From contig CAYTSB010000005.1 of assembly GCA_964440405.1 (NCBI GenBank), positions 1-33,155 of the forward strand: DNA of 33,155 nt, given 5' to 3'. The DNA comes from DAOSVX01 sp964440405. GTDB taxonomy: Bacteria > Bacillota_I > Bacilli_A > RF39 > UBA660. This document shows positions 24,740-33,114 of this stretch, in pieces. The translations under genes and the position numbers were made by a program. Position 1 is the first letter of the stretch; every line of letters starts with the position of its first letter. The notes under the pieces are model-generated. The model made no database searches. It was not told the origin of the DNA and saw only the letters and a program-made list of their open reading frames with translations.

Positions 24740-26143
24740 ATGAAATTACCTAATATCAAAGAAGCAAGAAAAAGAAATGAAAAAATTGAATATATATATT
24801 TAGAAACTAAAAATGATATAAAGGCTTTTAATACTAAAAAATTTTATTTAAGAACCTATGGTTGCCAAATGAATACTCATGATAGTGAACAGATTAGAAG
24901 TGAATGTTTAACTTTAGGGTTTGAAGAGATAGACAACTATCAAAATGCTGATTTAATTATTTTAAATACCTGTGCCATTAGAGAAAATGTTCATGATAAA
25001 GTTTTTGGCTTTTTAGGTAGACTTAAACATTTAAAAAAAAGCAATAAAGATTTAATTATTGCTTTATGCGGTTGCATGGCTCAAGAAGAAGGTGTTTGTA
25101 AAGAAATATTAGAAAAACATCCTTATCTTGATTTAGTATTTGGAACTCATAATATTCATGAACTTAAAGATATGCTCCTTGCTAAAAATAACCAAAATAT
25201 TAATGTTTTAAGCTATGTCGGGAGTGTTTATGAAAATATTAAATATCATCGCGATTCAAAGTATACAGCCTGGGTTAATATCATGCTTGGGTGTGATAAA
25301 TTTTGTACTTATTGTATAGTTCCATATACAAGAGGTACTCAAAGAAGTCGTCGTCATGAAGATATTATTAAAGAAATCGAAGAATTAGTTACTACTGGTT
25401 ATCAGGAAATAACTTTATTAGGGCAGAATGTTAATGCTTATGGTAAAGATTTAGAAGGAGAAATAGATTTCGGAGATTTACTTCATTTAGTAAGTAAAAC
25501 CGGAATTAACCGGATTCGTTTTGTTACAAGTCATCCTTGGGATTTTACTGATAAAATGATTAAGGCAATTCTCACATATCCTAATATAATGCCTTATATT
25601 CATTTGCCTTTACAATCAGGATCTAATGAAATTTTAAAATTAATGGGCAGAAGATATACTAAAGAAGAATATCTTGCCTTGTTTAAAAAATTAAAAGACA
25701 AAATTCCTAATGTTAGTATTTCTACTGATATTATCGTTGGATTTCCTAATGAGACTGACGAAGATTTTGCTCATACATTAGATGTTGTTAATACTTGCCA
25801 GTTTGATCATGCCTACACTTTTATTTATAGTAAAAGAGAAGGTACTCCGGCAGCTTTAATAAAAGACAAAATCAGTTTAGAAGTAAAAGAAGAACGCTTA
25901 AAGGAATTAAATAAATTAATTACTAAATATTCTTTAATGAATAACAAAAAACTATTAGGTGAAGAAGTAGAGGTTTTAGTAACTGGCCTCAGTGTTAAAG
26001 ATAAAAACAAACTATCAGGATATACTGATACAATGAAATTAGTTAACTTTGAGGGAAATAAAGATTTAATTGGGAAAATTATTAAAGTTAAAATAATTAA
26101 TGCCAAAAGTTATAGTTTGGAAGGAATTGTTGACACTAAATAA
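24740..26143 (+). CDS. miaB: tRNA-2-methylthio-N6-dimethylallyladenosine synthase MiaB
   Basis: MiaB is a radical-SAM methylthiotransferase that adds a methylthio group to i6A37 in tRNAs reading UNN codons. The 467-residue protein has the N-terminal cluster-binding cysteines Cys42 (YGCQMN), Cys78 (NTCAIRE) and Cys112 (CGCMAQ), the radical-SAM CDKFCTYC with Cys185, Cys189 and Cys192, and a C-terminal TRAM domain. PYIHLPLQSGS and STDIIVGFPNETDEDF are also family-typical. GGAGG lies before the ATG. In Bacilli mutS and mutL normally follow; here mutL is about 10 kb upstream and no mutS is seen. Confidence 0.96.
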   Translation: MKLPNIKEARKRNEKIEYIYLETKNDIKAFNTKKFYLRTYGCQMNTHDSEQIRSECLTLGFEEIDNYQNADLIILNTCAIRENVHDKVFGFLGRLKHLKKSNKDLIIALCGCMAQEEGVCKEILEKHPYLDLVFGTHNIHELKDMLLAKNNQNINVLSYVGSVYENIKYHRDSKYTAWVNIMLGCDKFCTYCIVPYTRGTQRSRRHEDIIKEIEELVTTGYQEITLLGQNVNAYGKDLEGEIDFGDLLHLVSKTGINRIRFVTSHPWDFTDKMIKAILTYPNIMPYIHLPLQSGSNEILKLMGRRYTKEEYLALFKKLKDKIPNVSISTDIIVGFPNETDEDFAHTLDVVNTCQFDHAYTFIYSKREGTPAALIKDKISLEVKEERLKELNKLITKYSLMNNKKLLGEEVEVLVTGLSVKDKNKLSGYTDTMKLVNFEGNKDLIGKIIKVKIINAKSYSLEGIVDTK

Positions 26144-26166
26144 TTGACAAATTCAGAGGTTTTATA

Positions 26167-26302
26167 GAAAAATATACACTTACCAAAAATCAATGAATAT
26201 CCATTTATTATGGAAGGATATCAGGAAATATCAGTGGCTGATGGTGAAACTAGAGTTAATAAGCTTGTTGTTGGTAGATGTAATATCTATCAATTTCGTT
26301 GA
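26167..26302 (+). pseudogene. Possible gene remnant between miaB and the ileS leader
   Basis: An open stretch follows a TAG at 26164 and ends in TGA at 26300-26302. Its later part reads like real protein (EGYQEISVADGETRVNKLVV, then GRCNIYQFR), with an ATG at 26210 that has no ribosome binding site. It may be the tail of a decayed gene. I do not recognise the family. The rest of 26144-26298 shows nothing else I can support. Confidence 0.3.
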
Positions 26303-26327
26303 CAAAAAAACATTTAAATCATATAAT
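26299..26327 (+). promoter_or_regulatory. Consensus SigA promoter of the ileS leader
   Basis: TTGACA at 26299-26304 and TATAAT at 26322-26327 are 17 bp apart, a perfect consensus promoter. Start of transcription is expected near 26334. Confidence 0.88.
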
Positions 26328-26333
26328 CTAAAT

Positions 26334-26537
26334 ATAAAAAGTTGATGAAGAAGATTTTTTAGAAAATTTATTACAGCGAGTTTGGAACGGTGGAAGCCAA
26401 ATAATAAAGCTAAAATATTATCACTTCGGATTGATTTATTGAAATTAGTAGATAAATCCGGTCACTTACGTTACAAGTTAGAGAACAAATTAAGGTGGTA
26501 CCACGATTAAAATCGTCCTTTGGTAGCGCTTTTTTTA
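26334..26537 (+). ncRNA. T-box leader, isoleucine-specific
   Basis: The leader has the T-box landmarks in order: AGCGAG (26375-26380) and the distal stem I loop GGTGGAAG flanked by TTTGG/CCAAA; a specifier loop with ATC (26420-26422), an isoleucine codon; a stem III in which GATTTAT pairs with ATAAATC; and the T-box sequence TGGTACCACG (26496-26505). The terminator can form with ACGATT pairing AATCGT and TACC pairing GGTA, followed by a run of T to 26536; the alternative antiterminator pairs AAGG with CCTT. Uncharged tRNA-Ile should stabilise the antiterminator and turn on ileS. Confidence 0.92.
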
Positions 26538-26548
26538 TTGGAGAAGTT

Positions 26549-26623
26549 ATGAAAAATCAGCAAAGGTATGGCTATGACTTAGAAGAGATAAAAGACTTAA
26601 GTTTTAAAGGAGAATATAAATGA
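26549..26623 (+). CDS. Small ORF between T-box and ileS
   Basis: A 24-codon reading frame begins at ATG 26549 with GGAG at 26540-26543 five bases upstream. It reads MKNQQRYGYDLEEI, then KDLSFKGEYK, and its TGA stop overlaps the ileS ATG (ATGA at 26620-26623). Its 3' part includes AAAGGAG, the ileS ribosome binding site, so its translation would cover and be coupled to the ileS start. It contains no isoleucine run, only one Ile, so it is not a classical attenuation peptide. I do not recognise the product. It could be a real small protein, a coupling device, or chance. Confidence 0.45.
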   Translation: MKNQQRYGYDLEEIKDLSFKGEYK

Positions 26624-29600
26624 AAAGATTTGAAGAATTAGACAAAAGAAAAGTGAATGTTGTTGAACAGAATATTATTGATTCCTGGGGTGGAATAAAT
26701 AATATTTTAAATAGAACTATTGAAAATAGAGAAGATAATAAAGACTTTGTCTTTTATGATGGACCAGCTACTGCTAATGGTTATCCCGGGCTTCATCATA
26801 TGCTTGCTAAGTTTTTAAAAGATACTTTTTGTAAATATAAAACAATGCAAGGATATAGAGTATTAAGAAAAGTAGGTTGGGATACCCATGGCTTACCGGT
26901 GGAAGTTGAAGTAGAAAAACTCCTGGGTTTTACTGGTAAAGGTGATATTGAAAAATATGGCATTAAAGAATTTAATCAAAAATGTCGTGAGAGTGTTTGG
27001 AAAAATGAAAAGAAATTTTCTGAATTGACTACTAAAATGGGACAATTTGTTGATTTAGAAAACCCATATGTTACCTATGACAATAATTATATCGAAACCG
27101 AATGGTGGATTTTAAAAAAGTTCTTTGATGAAGGATTATTTTACGAGGGAGTAAAGATTCTTCCTTATTGTCCAAGATGTGGAACCGGTCTTGCCAGTCA
27201 TGAAGTTGCTCAAGGTTACAAGGAAATCACTGTTGATACGGTTATTGTGCCATTTAAAAAGCAAGATGAAGACGCCTATTTTTTAGTCTGGACAACAACC
27301 CCCTGGACCTTGATAGCTAATGTTGCCCTATGTGTTAATCCAAAAGAGAAGTATTTAAAAATACTAAGTGAAGGCTATAAATTTATTGTGGCTGAAAAGT
27401 TAGCCAATAAAGTTTTAGGAGATAACTATGAGGTGTTGGAAACTTACCTAGGAAAAGATTTGGAATATACAACCTATGATCAGTTATTACCGTTTTTAAG
27501 TGTCGATAAAAAAGCATTCTTTGTTACTTGTGATGAATTTGTAACGATGGAGGATGGTACTGGTATTGTCCATATGGCTCCGGCTTTCGGTGCTGATGAT
27601 GCCAATGTTGGTAAGAAATATAATTTACCATATTTAAATCCCGTTGGTGAAGATGGCACTTATACTGACGGACCTTGGAAAGGCCTGCTAGTTTTTGATG
27701 CTGATTTAGAAGTAATTAAATATTTAAAAGAAAATGATAAAATATTTAAAAAACAAAAAATAAAACATAATTATCCTCATTGCTGGCGATGTGATACCCC
27801 TTTAATTTATTATTCCAAACCATCTTATTATTTAGAAGTAACTAAGATTAAAGATAAGATAGTTGAAGCTAACAAAAATGTTAACTGGTATCCCGCTTAT
27901 GTAGGTGAAAAAAGATTTGGTAACTGGTTAGAAGAATTAAATGACTGGGCAATATCTAGAAATAGATATTGGGGAACTCCGCTGCCTTTATGGACTTGTA
28001 GTTGTGGTCATCAGGAAATGATTGGTTCAAGAAAAGAATTAGTAGAAAAAGCAATCGAAAAAATAGATGAAAAGATTGAACTCCATCGCCCTGATGTTGA
28101 TGATGTCCATCTTAAGTGTCCAATTTGTGACAAAAAAATGTCAAGATGTAAAGAAGTCATTGATTGCTGGTTTGATAGTGGAGCAATGCCTTTTGCGCAA
28201 TATCATTATCCCTTTGAAAATCAAAAACTATGGGAGAATCAATTTCCAGCTGATTTTATTTGTGAAGGAATTGATCAAACCAGAGGTTGGTTTTATTCAT
28301 TACTGGTAATTTCTACTTTTGTTAAAGGAGTAAGCCCCTATAAAAATGTTCTAGTTAATGATTTAATTCAAGATGCTGAAGGCAAGAAAATGAGCAAGAG
28401 TAAGGGTAATGTCGTTGAGCCATTTACAACAATGGAAGAATATGGCGCTGATACAGTAAGATTTTATTTACCATATGTCAGTCCTGTTTGGACACCACTC
28501 AGATTTGATATTAATGGTTTAAAAGAAGTTTATTCTAAATTCTTTAACCCTTTAAGAAACACTTATAATTTCTTTGCTTTATATGCCAATACGGACGATA
28601 TTAATATTGAAGATTGCCATGTTGATTATAAAGATTTAGAAGATACTGATAAATGGTTATTATCTAAGTATCACAATTTACTAAAATATGTTACTGAAAG
28701 TTATGAAGAATATGATTTAAATAAAGTTGTTAAAGCTTTAACTAACTTTGTATCGGAAGATTTATCAAACTGGTATATTAGAAGAAATAGAGATCGTTTT
28801 TGGGGCAGTGAATTTAATAATTCTAAAAAAGCAGTTTATAAAACCACTTATGATGTATTAGTAGGTTTAAGTAAAATAATAGCTCCAATAACACCATTTA
28901 TAGCTGAAGAAATATATCAGAAGCTAACAAAAAAAGAATCAGTTCATTTAGAAAATTTTCCAAAACATGAAGAATCTTTAATTGATAATAAATTAGAAAA
29001 TAAAATGGACTTAGTTAGAAAGTTAATTTCAATTGGAAGAATGGTCCGTGAAGAAAACAAAATAAAAGTCAGACAACCTTTAAGTGAATGTTTACTTGCA
29101 GGGGAATCTGAAACTATTATTGGTGACTTGGATATTTTAATTCTTGAAGAACTTAATGTTAAAAAAATCACCTATGTTAAAAATCTTAATGATTATATGG
29201 AAGTAGCTTTAAAACCGAACTTTAAATTAGTTGGCAAAACTTTGGGTTCTAAAATGAAAGAATTTCAGTCTATAATTGAAAATCTACCTAAAGAAGATAT
29301 TTATAAACTTCAAAATAATGAAGAAATAATTATTAAACTAGCAAATGAAGATTTCACTGTTAATAAAGAAATGATTGAAATAAAAATAACTTCTAAAGAA
29401 GGATTTAATGTCGGAATGGAAGATAATAATTTTGTTATCTTAAACACTGAATTAACATCTCTTTTAATTAATGAAGGTATAGCAAGAGAAATGGTTAGCA
29501 AAGTCCAACAAATTAGAAAAAACATTGATTTAAATGTTATTGATCGCATTCATATTTATTATGAAGGTGATAATGATATTGATAATATGTTAAAAGAATT

Positions 29601-29718
29601 TGAAGATTATATAAAAAATGAAACTCTAGCTTTAACTATAACAAAAAAGGATAACCTAAATGAATCTTATGATTTAAATGGTCACGAAACTAAAATAGAG
29701 ATAGAAAAAGCCAGTTAG
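26620..29718 (+). CDS. ileS: Isoleucyl-tRNA synthetase, IleRS2 type with GXHH signature
   Basis: The 1032-residue class I synthetase charges tRNA-Ile. Residues 48-60 read GPATANGYPGLHH: where most class I enzymes have HXGH, here it is Gly57-Leu-His59-His60. The KMSKS loop is intact at 590-594. Other features are GWDTHGLPVEVEVEK, the editing-domain TTTPWTL, PYCPRCGTGL, CDKKMSRCKEVIDCWFDSG and FDSGAMPFAQ, which mark the IleRS2 (eukaryote-like) branch rather than IleRS1. IleRS2 enzymes are less sensitive to mupirocin, and the GXHH form is reported to be extremely resistant. AAAGGAG precedes the ATG. Expression is under the T-box upstream. In Bacillus ileS follows divIVA; here it is separate. Confidence 0.96.
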   Translation: MKRFEELDKRKVNVVEQNIIDSWGGINNILNRTIENREDNKDFVFYDGPATANGYPGLHHMLAKFLKDTFCKYKTMQGYRVLRKVGWDTHGLPVEVEVEKLLGFTGKGDIEKYGIKEFNQKCRESVWKNEKKFSELTTKMGQFVDLENPYVTYDNNYIETEWWILKKFFDEGLFYEGVKILPYCPRCGTGLASHEVAQGYKEITVDTVIVPFKKQDEDAYFLVWTTTPWTLIANVALCVNPKEKYLKILSEGYKFIVAEKLANKVLGDNYEVLETYLGKDLEYTTYDQLLPFLSVDKKAFFVTCDEFVTMEDGTGIVHMAPAFGADDANVGKKYNLPYLNPVGEDGTYTDGPWKGLLVFDADLEVIKYLKENDKIFKKQKIKHNYPHCWRCDTPLIYYSKPSYYLEVTKIKDKIVEANKNVNWYPAYVGEKRFGNWLEELNDWAISRNRYWGTPLPLWTCSCGHQEMIGSRKELVEKAIEKIDEKIELHRPDVDDVHLKCPICDKKMSRCKEVIDCWFDSGAMPFAQYHYPFENQKLWENQFPADFICEGIDQTRGWFYSLLVISTFVKGVSPYKNVLVNDLIQDAEGKKMSKSKGNVVEPFTTMEEYGADTVRFYLPYVSPVWTPLRFDINGLKEVYSKFFNPLRNTYNFFALYANTDDINIEDCHVDYKDLEDTDKWLLSKYHNLLKYVTESYEEYDLNKVVKALTNFVSEDLSNWYIRRNRDRFWGSEFNNSKKAVYKTTYDVLVGLSKIIAPITPFIAEEIYQKLTKKESVHLENFPKHEESLIDNKLENKMDLVRKLISIGRMVREENKIKVRQPLSECLLAGESETIIGDLDILILEELNVKKITYVKNLNDYMEVALKPNFKLVGKTLGSKMKEFQSIIENLPKEDIYKLQNNEEIIIKLANEDFTVNKEMIEIKITSKEGFNVGMEDNNFVILNTELTSLLINEGIAREMVSKVQQIRKNIDLNVIDRIHIYYEGDNDIDNMLKEFEDYIKNETLALTITKKDNLNESYDLNGHETKIEIEKAS

Positions 29719-29742
29719 TATAAGTATAAAATAAATAATTAC

Positions 29743-29773
29743 AAATAGACAATTTGATAGTTGTCTATTTTTT
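29743..29773 (+). terminator. Intrinsic terminator after ileS
   Basis: AAATAGACAA (29743-29752) pairs perfectly with TTGTCTATTT (29761-29770) around an eight-base loop, with a T run following. Confidence 0.85.
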
Positions 29774-29821
29774 AAAGGAAAAATAAAAAGCATGTCGAAT
29801 ATATAAATAGGAGAACATCTT

Positions 29822-30757
29822 ATGAGAAATAAAATTATCTTATTTGAAAATGAAGAGTTAAAACTTAAAGTTAATATTAAAGATGAAACAGTATGGCTTA
29901 ATCGACAACAACTATCAAAATTATTTGGCAGGGATATAAAAACAATAGGTAAACATATAAACAATTCTTTAAAAGGAGAATTAGATGATTCAGTTGTCGC
30001 AAATTTTGCGACAACTGCTAAAGATGGAAAAGTATATCAGATTGATTATTATAACTTAGATATGATTATATCAATTGGATACAGAGTCAAGTCTCAAAAT
30101 GGTATTATTTTTAGAAAATGGGCTAATAAAATATTAAAAGATTATATGCTAAAAGGTTATGCTATAAATCAAAAAAGATTAGAATATTTGGAAAAAACAA
30201 TTCAAATAATCGATATTGCTAATCGAATTGATAATACCTATTTAGAAAATAAAGAAGCATTAGATATTTTAAATGTTATAGGTAAATATACTAAATCTTT
30301 AGAAATGTTAGATAATTATGACTATAAAAAAATAACAAAGCCAGTTGGAACTAAAACTTTAGTAAAAATTAAATATAATGAGTGTTTAGAACTAATTAAT
30401 ATTTTAAAAAATAATCAAAAAAGCAATATTTTTGCATTAGAAAAAAATCGAGGATTAGAAAGTATAATTAATGATATTTATACTACTTATGATAAAAAAG
30501 AATTATATTTAACCACTGAAGAAAAAGCTGCTAATTTTTTATATATGATTGTAAAGAATCATGTCTTTATTGATGGGAATAAACGAATTGCAGCTACTTT
30601 ATTTATTTACTTTTTACAAATTAATAATATTCTATATAAAAATGATAATCAAGTAATTGATAATAATACTTTAACAGCGTTAACTTTACTAGTTGCAGAA
30701 TCAAATCCTAAAGAAAAACCATTAATTATAGATCTGATCTTAAACTTTTTAACATAA
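29822..30757 (+). CDS. RhuM family / Fic-Doc fusion protein
   Basis: The 311-residue protein joins two known modules. The N-terminal ~120 residues are RhuM-like (TVWLNRQQLSKLFGRDIKTI, a helix-turn-helix-like segment; DSVVANFATTAKDGKVYQID; YYNLDMIISIGYRVKSQNG; FRKWAN). After a helical linker, the C-terminal part is a Fic/Doc domain with HVFIDGNKRIA (His247, Asp251, Gly252, Asn253, Lys254, Arg255), the Doc-type variant with Lys in place of Gly. Doc-type enzymes phosphorylate a target such as EF-Tu, but activity here is unproven. No antitoxin gene flanks it. GGAG precedes the ATG. A 27-bp palindrome lies in the RhuM part (29991-30017). Such genes move between gut bacteria, so transfer is plausible. 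Confidence 0.85.
   Translation: MRNKIILFENEELKLKVNIKDETVWLNRQQLSKLFGRDIKTIGKHINNSLKGELDDSVVANFATTAKDGKVYQIDYYNLDMIISIGYRVKSQNGIIFRKWANKILKDYMLKGYAINQKRLEYLEKTIQIIDIANRIDNTYLENKEALDILNVIGKYTKSLEMLDNYDYKKITKPVGTKTLVKIKYNECLELINILKNNQKSNIFALEKNRGLESIINDIYTTYDKKELYLTTEEKAANFLYMIVKNHVFIDGNKRIAATLFIYFLQINNILYKNDNQVIDNNTLTALTLLVAESNPKEKPLIIDLILNFLT
29991..30017. repeat. 27-bp perfect palindrome inside the RhuM-Fic gene
   Basis: CAGTTGTCGCAAA (29991-30003) is the exact reverse complement of TTTGCGACAACTG (30005-30017), with one central T. It is GC-richer than its surroundings and codes for the conserved VVANFATT segment. Confidence 0.9.
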
Positions 30758-30808
30758 TCTACCATATTAGGATTAAAATTGTTATAATGTTATTGAAAGG
30801 TGAAACTT

Positions 30809-32986
30809 ATGTATGCAGATGTTTTAATAAGTTATGAAGTTAAAAGCTTAGATAAAACTTTTACTTACTTAATTCCTGATAATTTAAATATTAAAGTTGG
30901 AATGAAGGTAAAAGTTCCTTTTGGTAAGAAAAAAATTAATGGTTTTGTTTTAAATATCAAAAATTCTTATACTGATAATTATGAATTAAAAGAAATTGAT
31001 TCAGTTGTTGATGAAAACTTTATTTTAAATAAGGAATTATTACAATTAGGTAATTTTTTAAAAAATAAAACTCTATGTTCTTTAATGACTGCTTATGAAA
31101 CTATGCTTCCTAAAGGGTTTAAAGCTCGTAGTATTAAAACAGATTATAAAAGTTTTGATACTTATTTAATTTTAAACCAAAGTGAACTGTTTATTAAAGA
31201 ATATATTAGCAAAAATGAAAGATATGAAAATCAAATAATTATTTTAGAAGATTTATTAAGTCAGGACAAAGTATTAAAAAGAGAATATAATATTTCTAGT
31301 ATCAACACTTTAATTAAAAAAGAGATAATTAAAGAAGTTAAAGAACAGAAATATCGAATTAAAAATATCAGTTATGTTCCTGATAATCTAAAATTCACGA
31401 AAGAGCAAGAAAATGCCTACAATGAAATTAAAAATAACTTAAATACTAATAAAACATTTCTGATTTATGGAGTAACTGGTAGTGGTAAGACTTTGGTTTA
31501 TATTAATTTAATTAAAGAAGTTATTAAAAATAATAAAGCCGCTATTTTATTAGTTCCAGAAATTAGCTTAACTACTCAAATAATTCAAAAATTTTATGAT
31601 TATTTCCATAATGAAGTAGCTATTTTTCATAGCGGTCTTTCAATAGGTGAAAAATATGATGAATATTTAAAAATTTTAAATAAAGAAATAAAAGTAGTAG
31701 TTGGTACCCGTAGTGCCATATTTACTCCTTTAGAAGATATTGGGATTATCATAATCGATGAGGAACATTCTGATAGTTATAAACAAGATAATAATCCGAG
31801 ATATCATGCTAGAGATATTGCTTTAGAAAGATCAAAATACCATAATTGTCCTTTAGTATTGGGTTCGGCAACTCCATCACTAGAAAGTATGGCTAGAACA
31901 AGTAAGAATGTTTATACATTGATTAAAATGGAAAGTAGAGTAAACAATAACTTGCCAAGTGTTACTCTAGTTGATATGACTAAGGAGATTAAGAAAAGAA
32001 ACTTTATTTTTAGTGATTTATTGTTAGATAAAATTAAGGATCGTTTAGCTAAAAAAGAGCAGATAATTTTACTTCTTAATAGAAGAGGTCACTCAACGTT
32101 TATTAATTGTAAAAATTGTGGTTATGTATATAAATGCCCTCATTGTGATATTTCACTAACCTATCATAAATCTAATAATACTTTAAGATGCCATTATTGT
32201 GGTTATACAGTATTAAAAAAAGATAGCTGTCCTAACTGTAATGAGGATGGTTTAAGTTACATGGGTCTTGGCACTGAAAAATTAGAACTTGAGTTAAATA
32301 AATTATTCCCTGATGCTAGAATAGTCAGAATGGATAAAGATACAACAGCCAATAAAGGAAGTCATTCTAAAATAATTAATGATTTTAGTAATTTTAAATA
32401 TGATATTCTTTTAGGTACTCAAATGATTTCTAAAGGCTTAGATTTTCCTAAAGTAAGTTTAGTAGGGGTAATTAACGCAGATACTACTTTAAATATTCCT
32501 GATTATAAAAGTAATGAAAATACCTTTGCTCTTTTAAATCAAGTGGCAGGCCGAGCAGGCAGAAAAGATATTTTAGGAGAAGTAATTGTCCAAACCTTTA
32601 ATATAGATAATGCTACATTAAATTACGTTAAAAATAATGATTATTTAACTTATTACAATTACGAAATGAATATTAGAAAAATCTTAAAATATCCTCCTTA
32701 TGTTTATTTATGCAGTTTAAAGGTCGTAAGTAAAGATTATGAAGAAGGTAGTAGAGAAGCTAATAAAATTAAAGAATATTTAAAAAACAAATTAAAAAAC
32801 AATGAACTTGTTTTAGGTCCAACTACATCATTATTATTTAAAATTAAAAACTCATATCGTTTTCAAATAATTATTAAATACAAAAAAGAACAAGATTTAA
32901 TAGAAGTATTAAAAGAATTAGATAATCTTTATAAATTAAATAAGAAAGTCTATTTGGAAATAGACTTAAATGCTAAATCTATTTAA
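30809..32986 (+). CDS. priA: Primosomal protein N' (replication restart helicase PriA)
   Basis: PriA reloads the replication machinery at stalled forks. The 725-residue protein has the N-terminal DNA-binding domain (YADVLISYEVKSLDKTFTYL), Walker A GVTGSGKT (221-228), DEEH at 317-320 (motif II), and a zinc-binding region with paired cysteines from Cys434 (CKNCGYVYKCPHCD, CHYCGY, CPNC), then GTQMISKGLDFP and AGRAGR motifs. Length is normal. A GTG at 30800 is in frame, but AAAGGTG at 30796-30802 lies right before ATG 30809. In Bacillus priA is followed by def-fmt; here another gene starts on the far side of a G-run promoter. TATAAT at 30783-30788 may be its -10, with no good -35. Confidence 0.95.
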   Translation: MYADVLISYEVKSLDKTFTYLIPDNLNIKVGMKVKVPFGKKKINGFVLNIKNSYTDNYELKEIDSVVDENFILNKELLQLGNFLKNKTLCSLMTAYETMLPKGFKARSIKTDYKSFDTYLILNQSELFIKEYISKNERYENQIIILEDLLSQDKVLKREYNISSINTLIKKEIIKEVKEQKYRIKNISYVPDNLKFTKEQENAYNEIKNNLNTNKTFLIYGVTGSGKTLVYINLIKEVIKNNKAAILLVPEISLTTQIIQKFYDYFHNEVAIFHSGLSIGEKYDEYLKILNKEIKVVVGTRSAIFTPLEDIGIIIIDEEHSDSYKQDNNPRYHARDIALERSKYHNCPLVLGSATPSLESMARTSKNVYTLIKMESRVNNNLPSVTLVDMTKEIKKRNFIFSDLLLDKIKDRLAKKEQIILLLNRRGHSTFINCKNCGYVYKCPHCDISLTYHKSNNTLRCHYCGYTVLKKDSCPNCNEDGLSYMGLGTEKLELELNKLFPDARIVRMDKDTTANKGSHSKIINDFSNFKYDILLGTQMISKGLDFPKVSLVGVINADTTLNIPDYKSNENTFALLNQVAGRAGRKDILGEVIVQTFNIDNATLNYVKNNDYLTYYNYEMNIRKILKYPPYVYLCSLKVVSKDYEEGSREANKIKEYLKNKLKNNELVLGPTTSLLFKIKNSYRFQIIIKYKKEQDLIEVLKELDNLYKLNKKVYLEIDLNAKSI
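32946..32967. repeat. Perfect inverted repeat near the 3' end of priA
   Basis: AAGTCTATTT (32946-32955) and AAATAGACTT (32958-32967) are exact reverse complements with a two-base spacer, inside the last codons of priA. No T run follows, so it is not a classical terminator. Confidence 0.6.
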
Positions 32987-33042
32987 AAAAGAATATTTAA
33001 TTTCTTAAATATCTAAATTATTATAGAACAATTATATCCCTG

Positions 33043-33051
33043 TTATCCACA
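33043..33051 (+). other. Single DnaA-box match
   Basis: TTATCCACA at 33043-33051 is identical to the consensus DnaA box. Only one was noticed in this window, so an origin is not supported. Confidence 0.3.
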
Positions 33052-33063
33052 AAAATTTAGGGG

Positions 33064-33092
33064 TTGTCCGGGGGGGGTAAATATGCTATATT
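33064..33092 (+). promoter_or_regulatory. Promoter with poly-G spacer at the right edge
   Basis: TTGTCC at 33064-33069 and TATATT at 33087-33092 are 17 bp apart, with TGC before the -10 (extended -10). The spacer begins with eight G in a row (33070-33077), which is striking in such AT-rich DNA. Confidence 0.55.
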
Positions 33093-33114
33093 AAATATAA
33101 GGAAAGTAGTTATT

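Noticed and set aside
28067..28309. Plus-strand 80-codon frame inside ileS
   Set aside because: It lies wholly in another frame of ileS and has no coding signal of its own.
29674..29964. Minus-strand 96-codon frame
   Set aside because: It crosses the ileS terminator and the start of the RhuM-Fic gene, and its hydrophobic sequence is the usual result of reading AT-rich coding DNA backwards.
33043..33051. Replication origin at the right edge
   Set aside because: Only one DnaA box and no dnaA, dnaN or box cluster; a single 9-mer is not enough.
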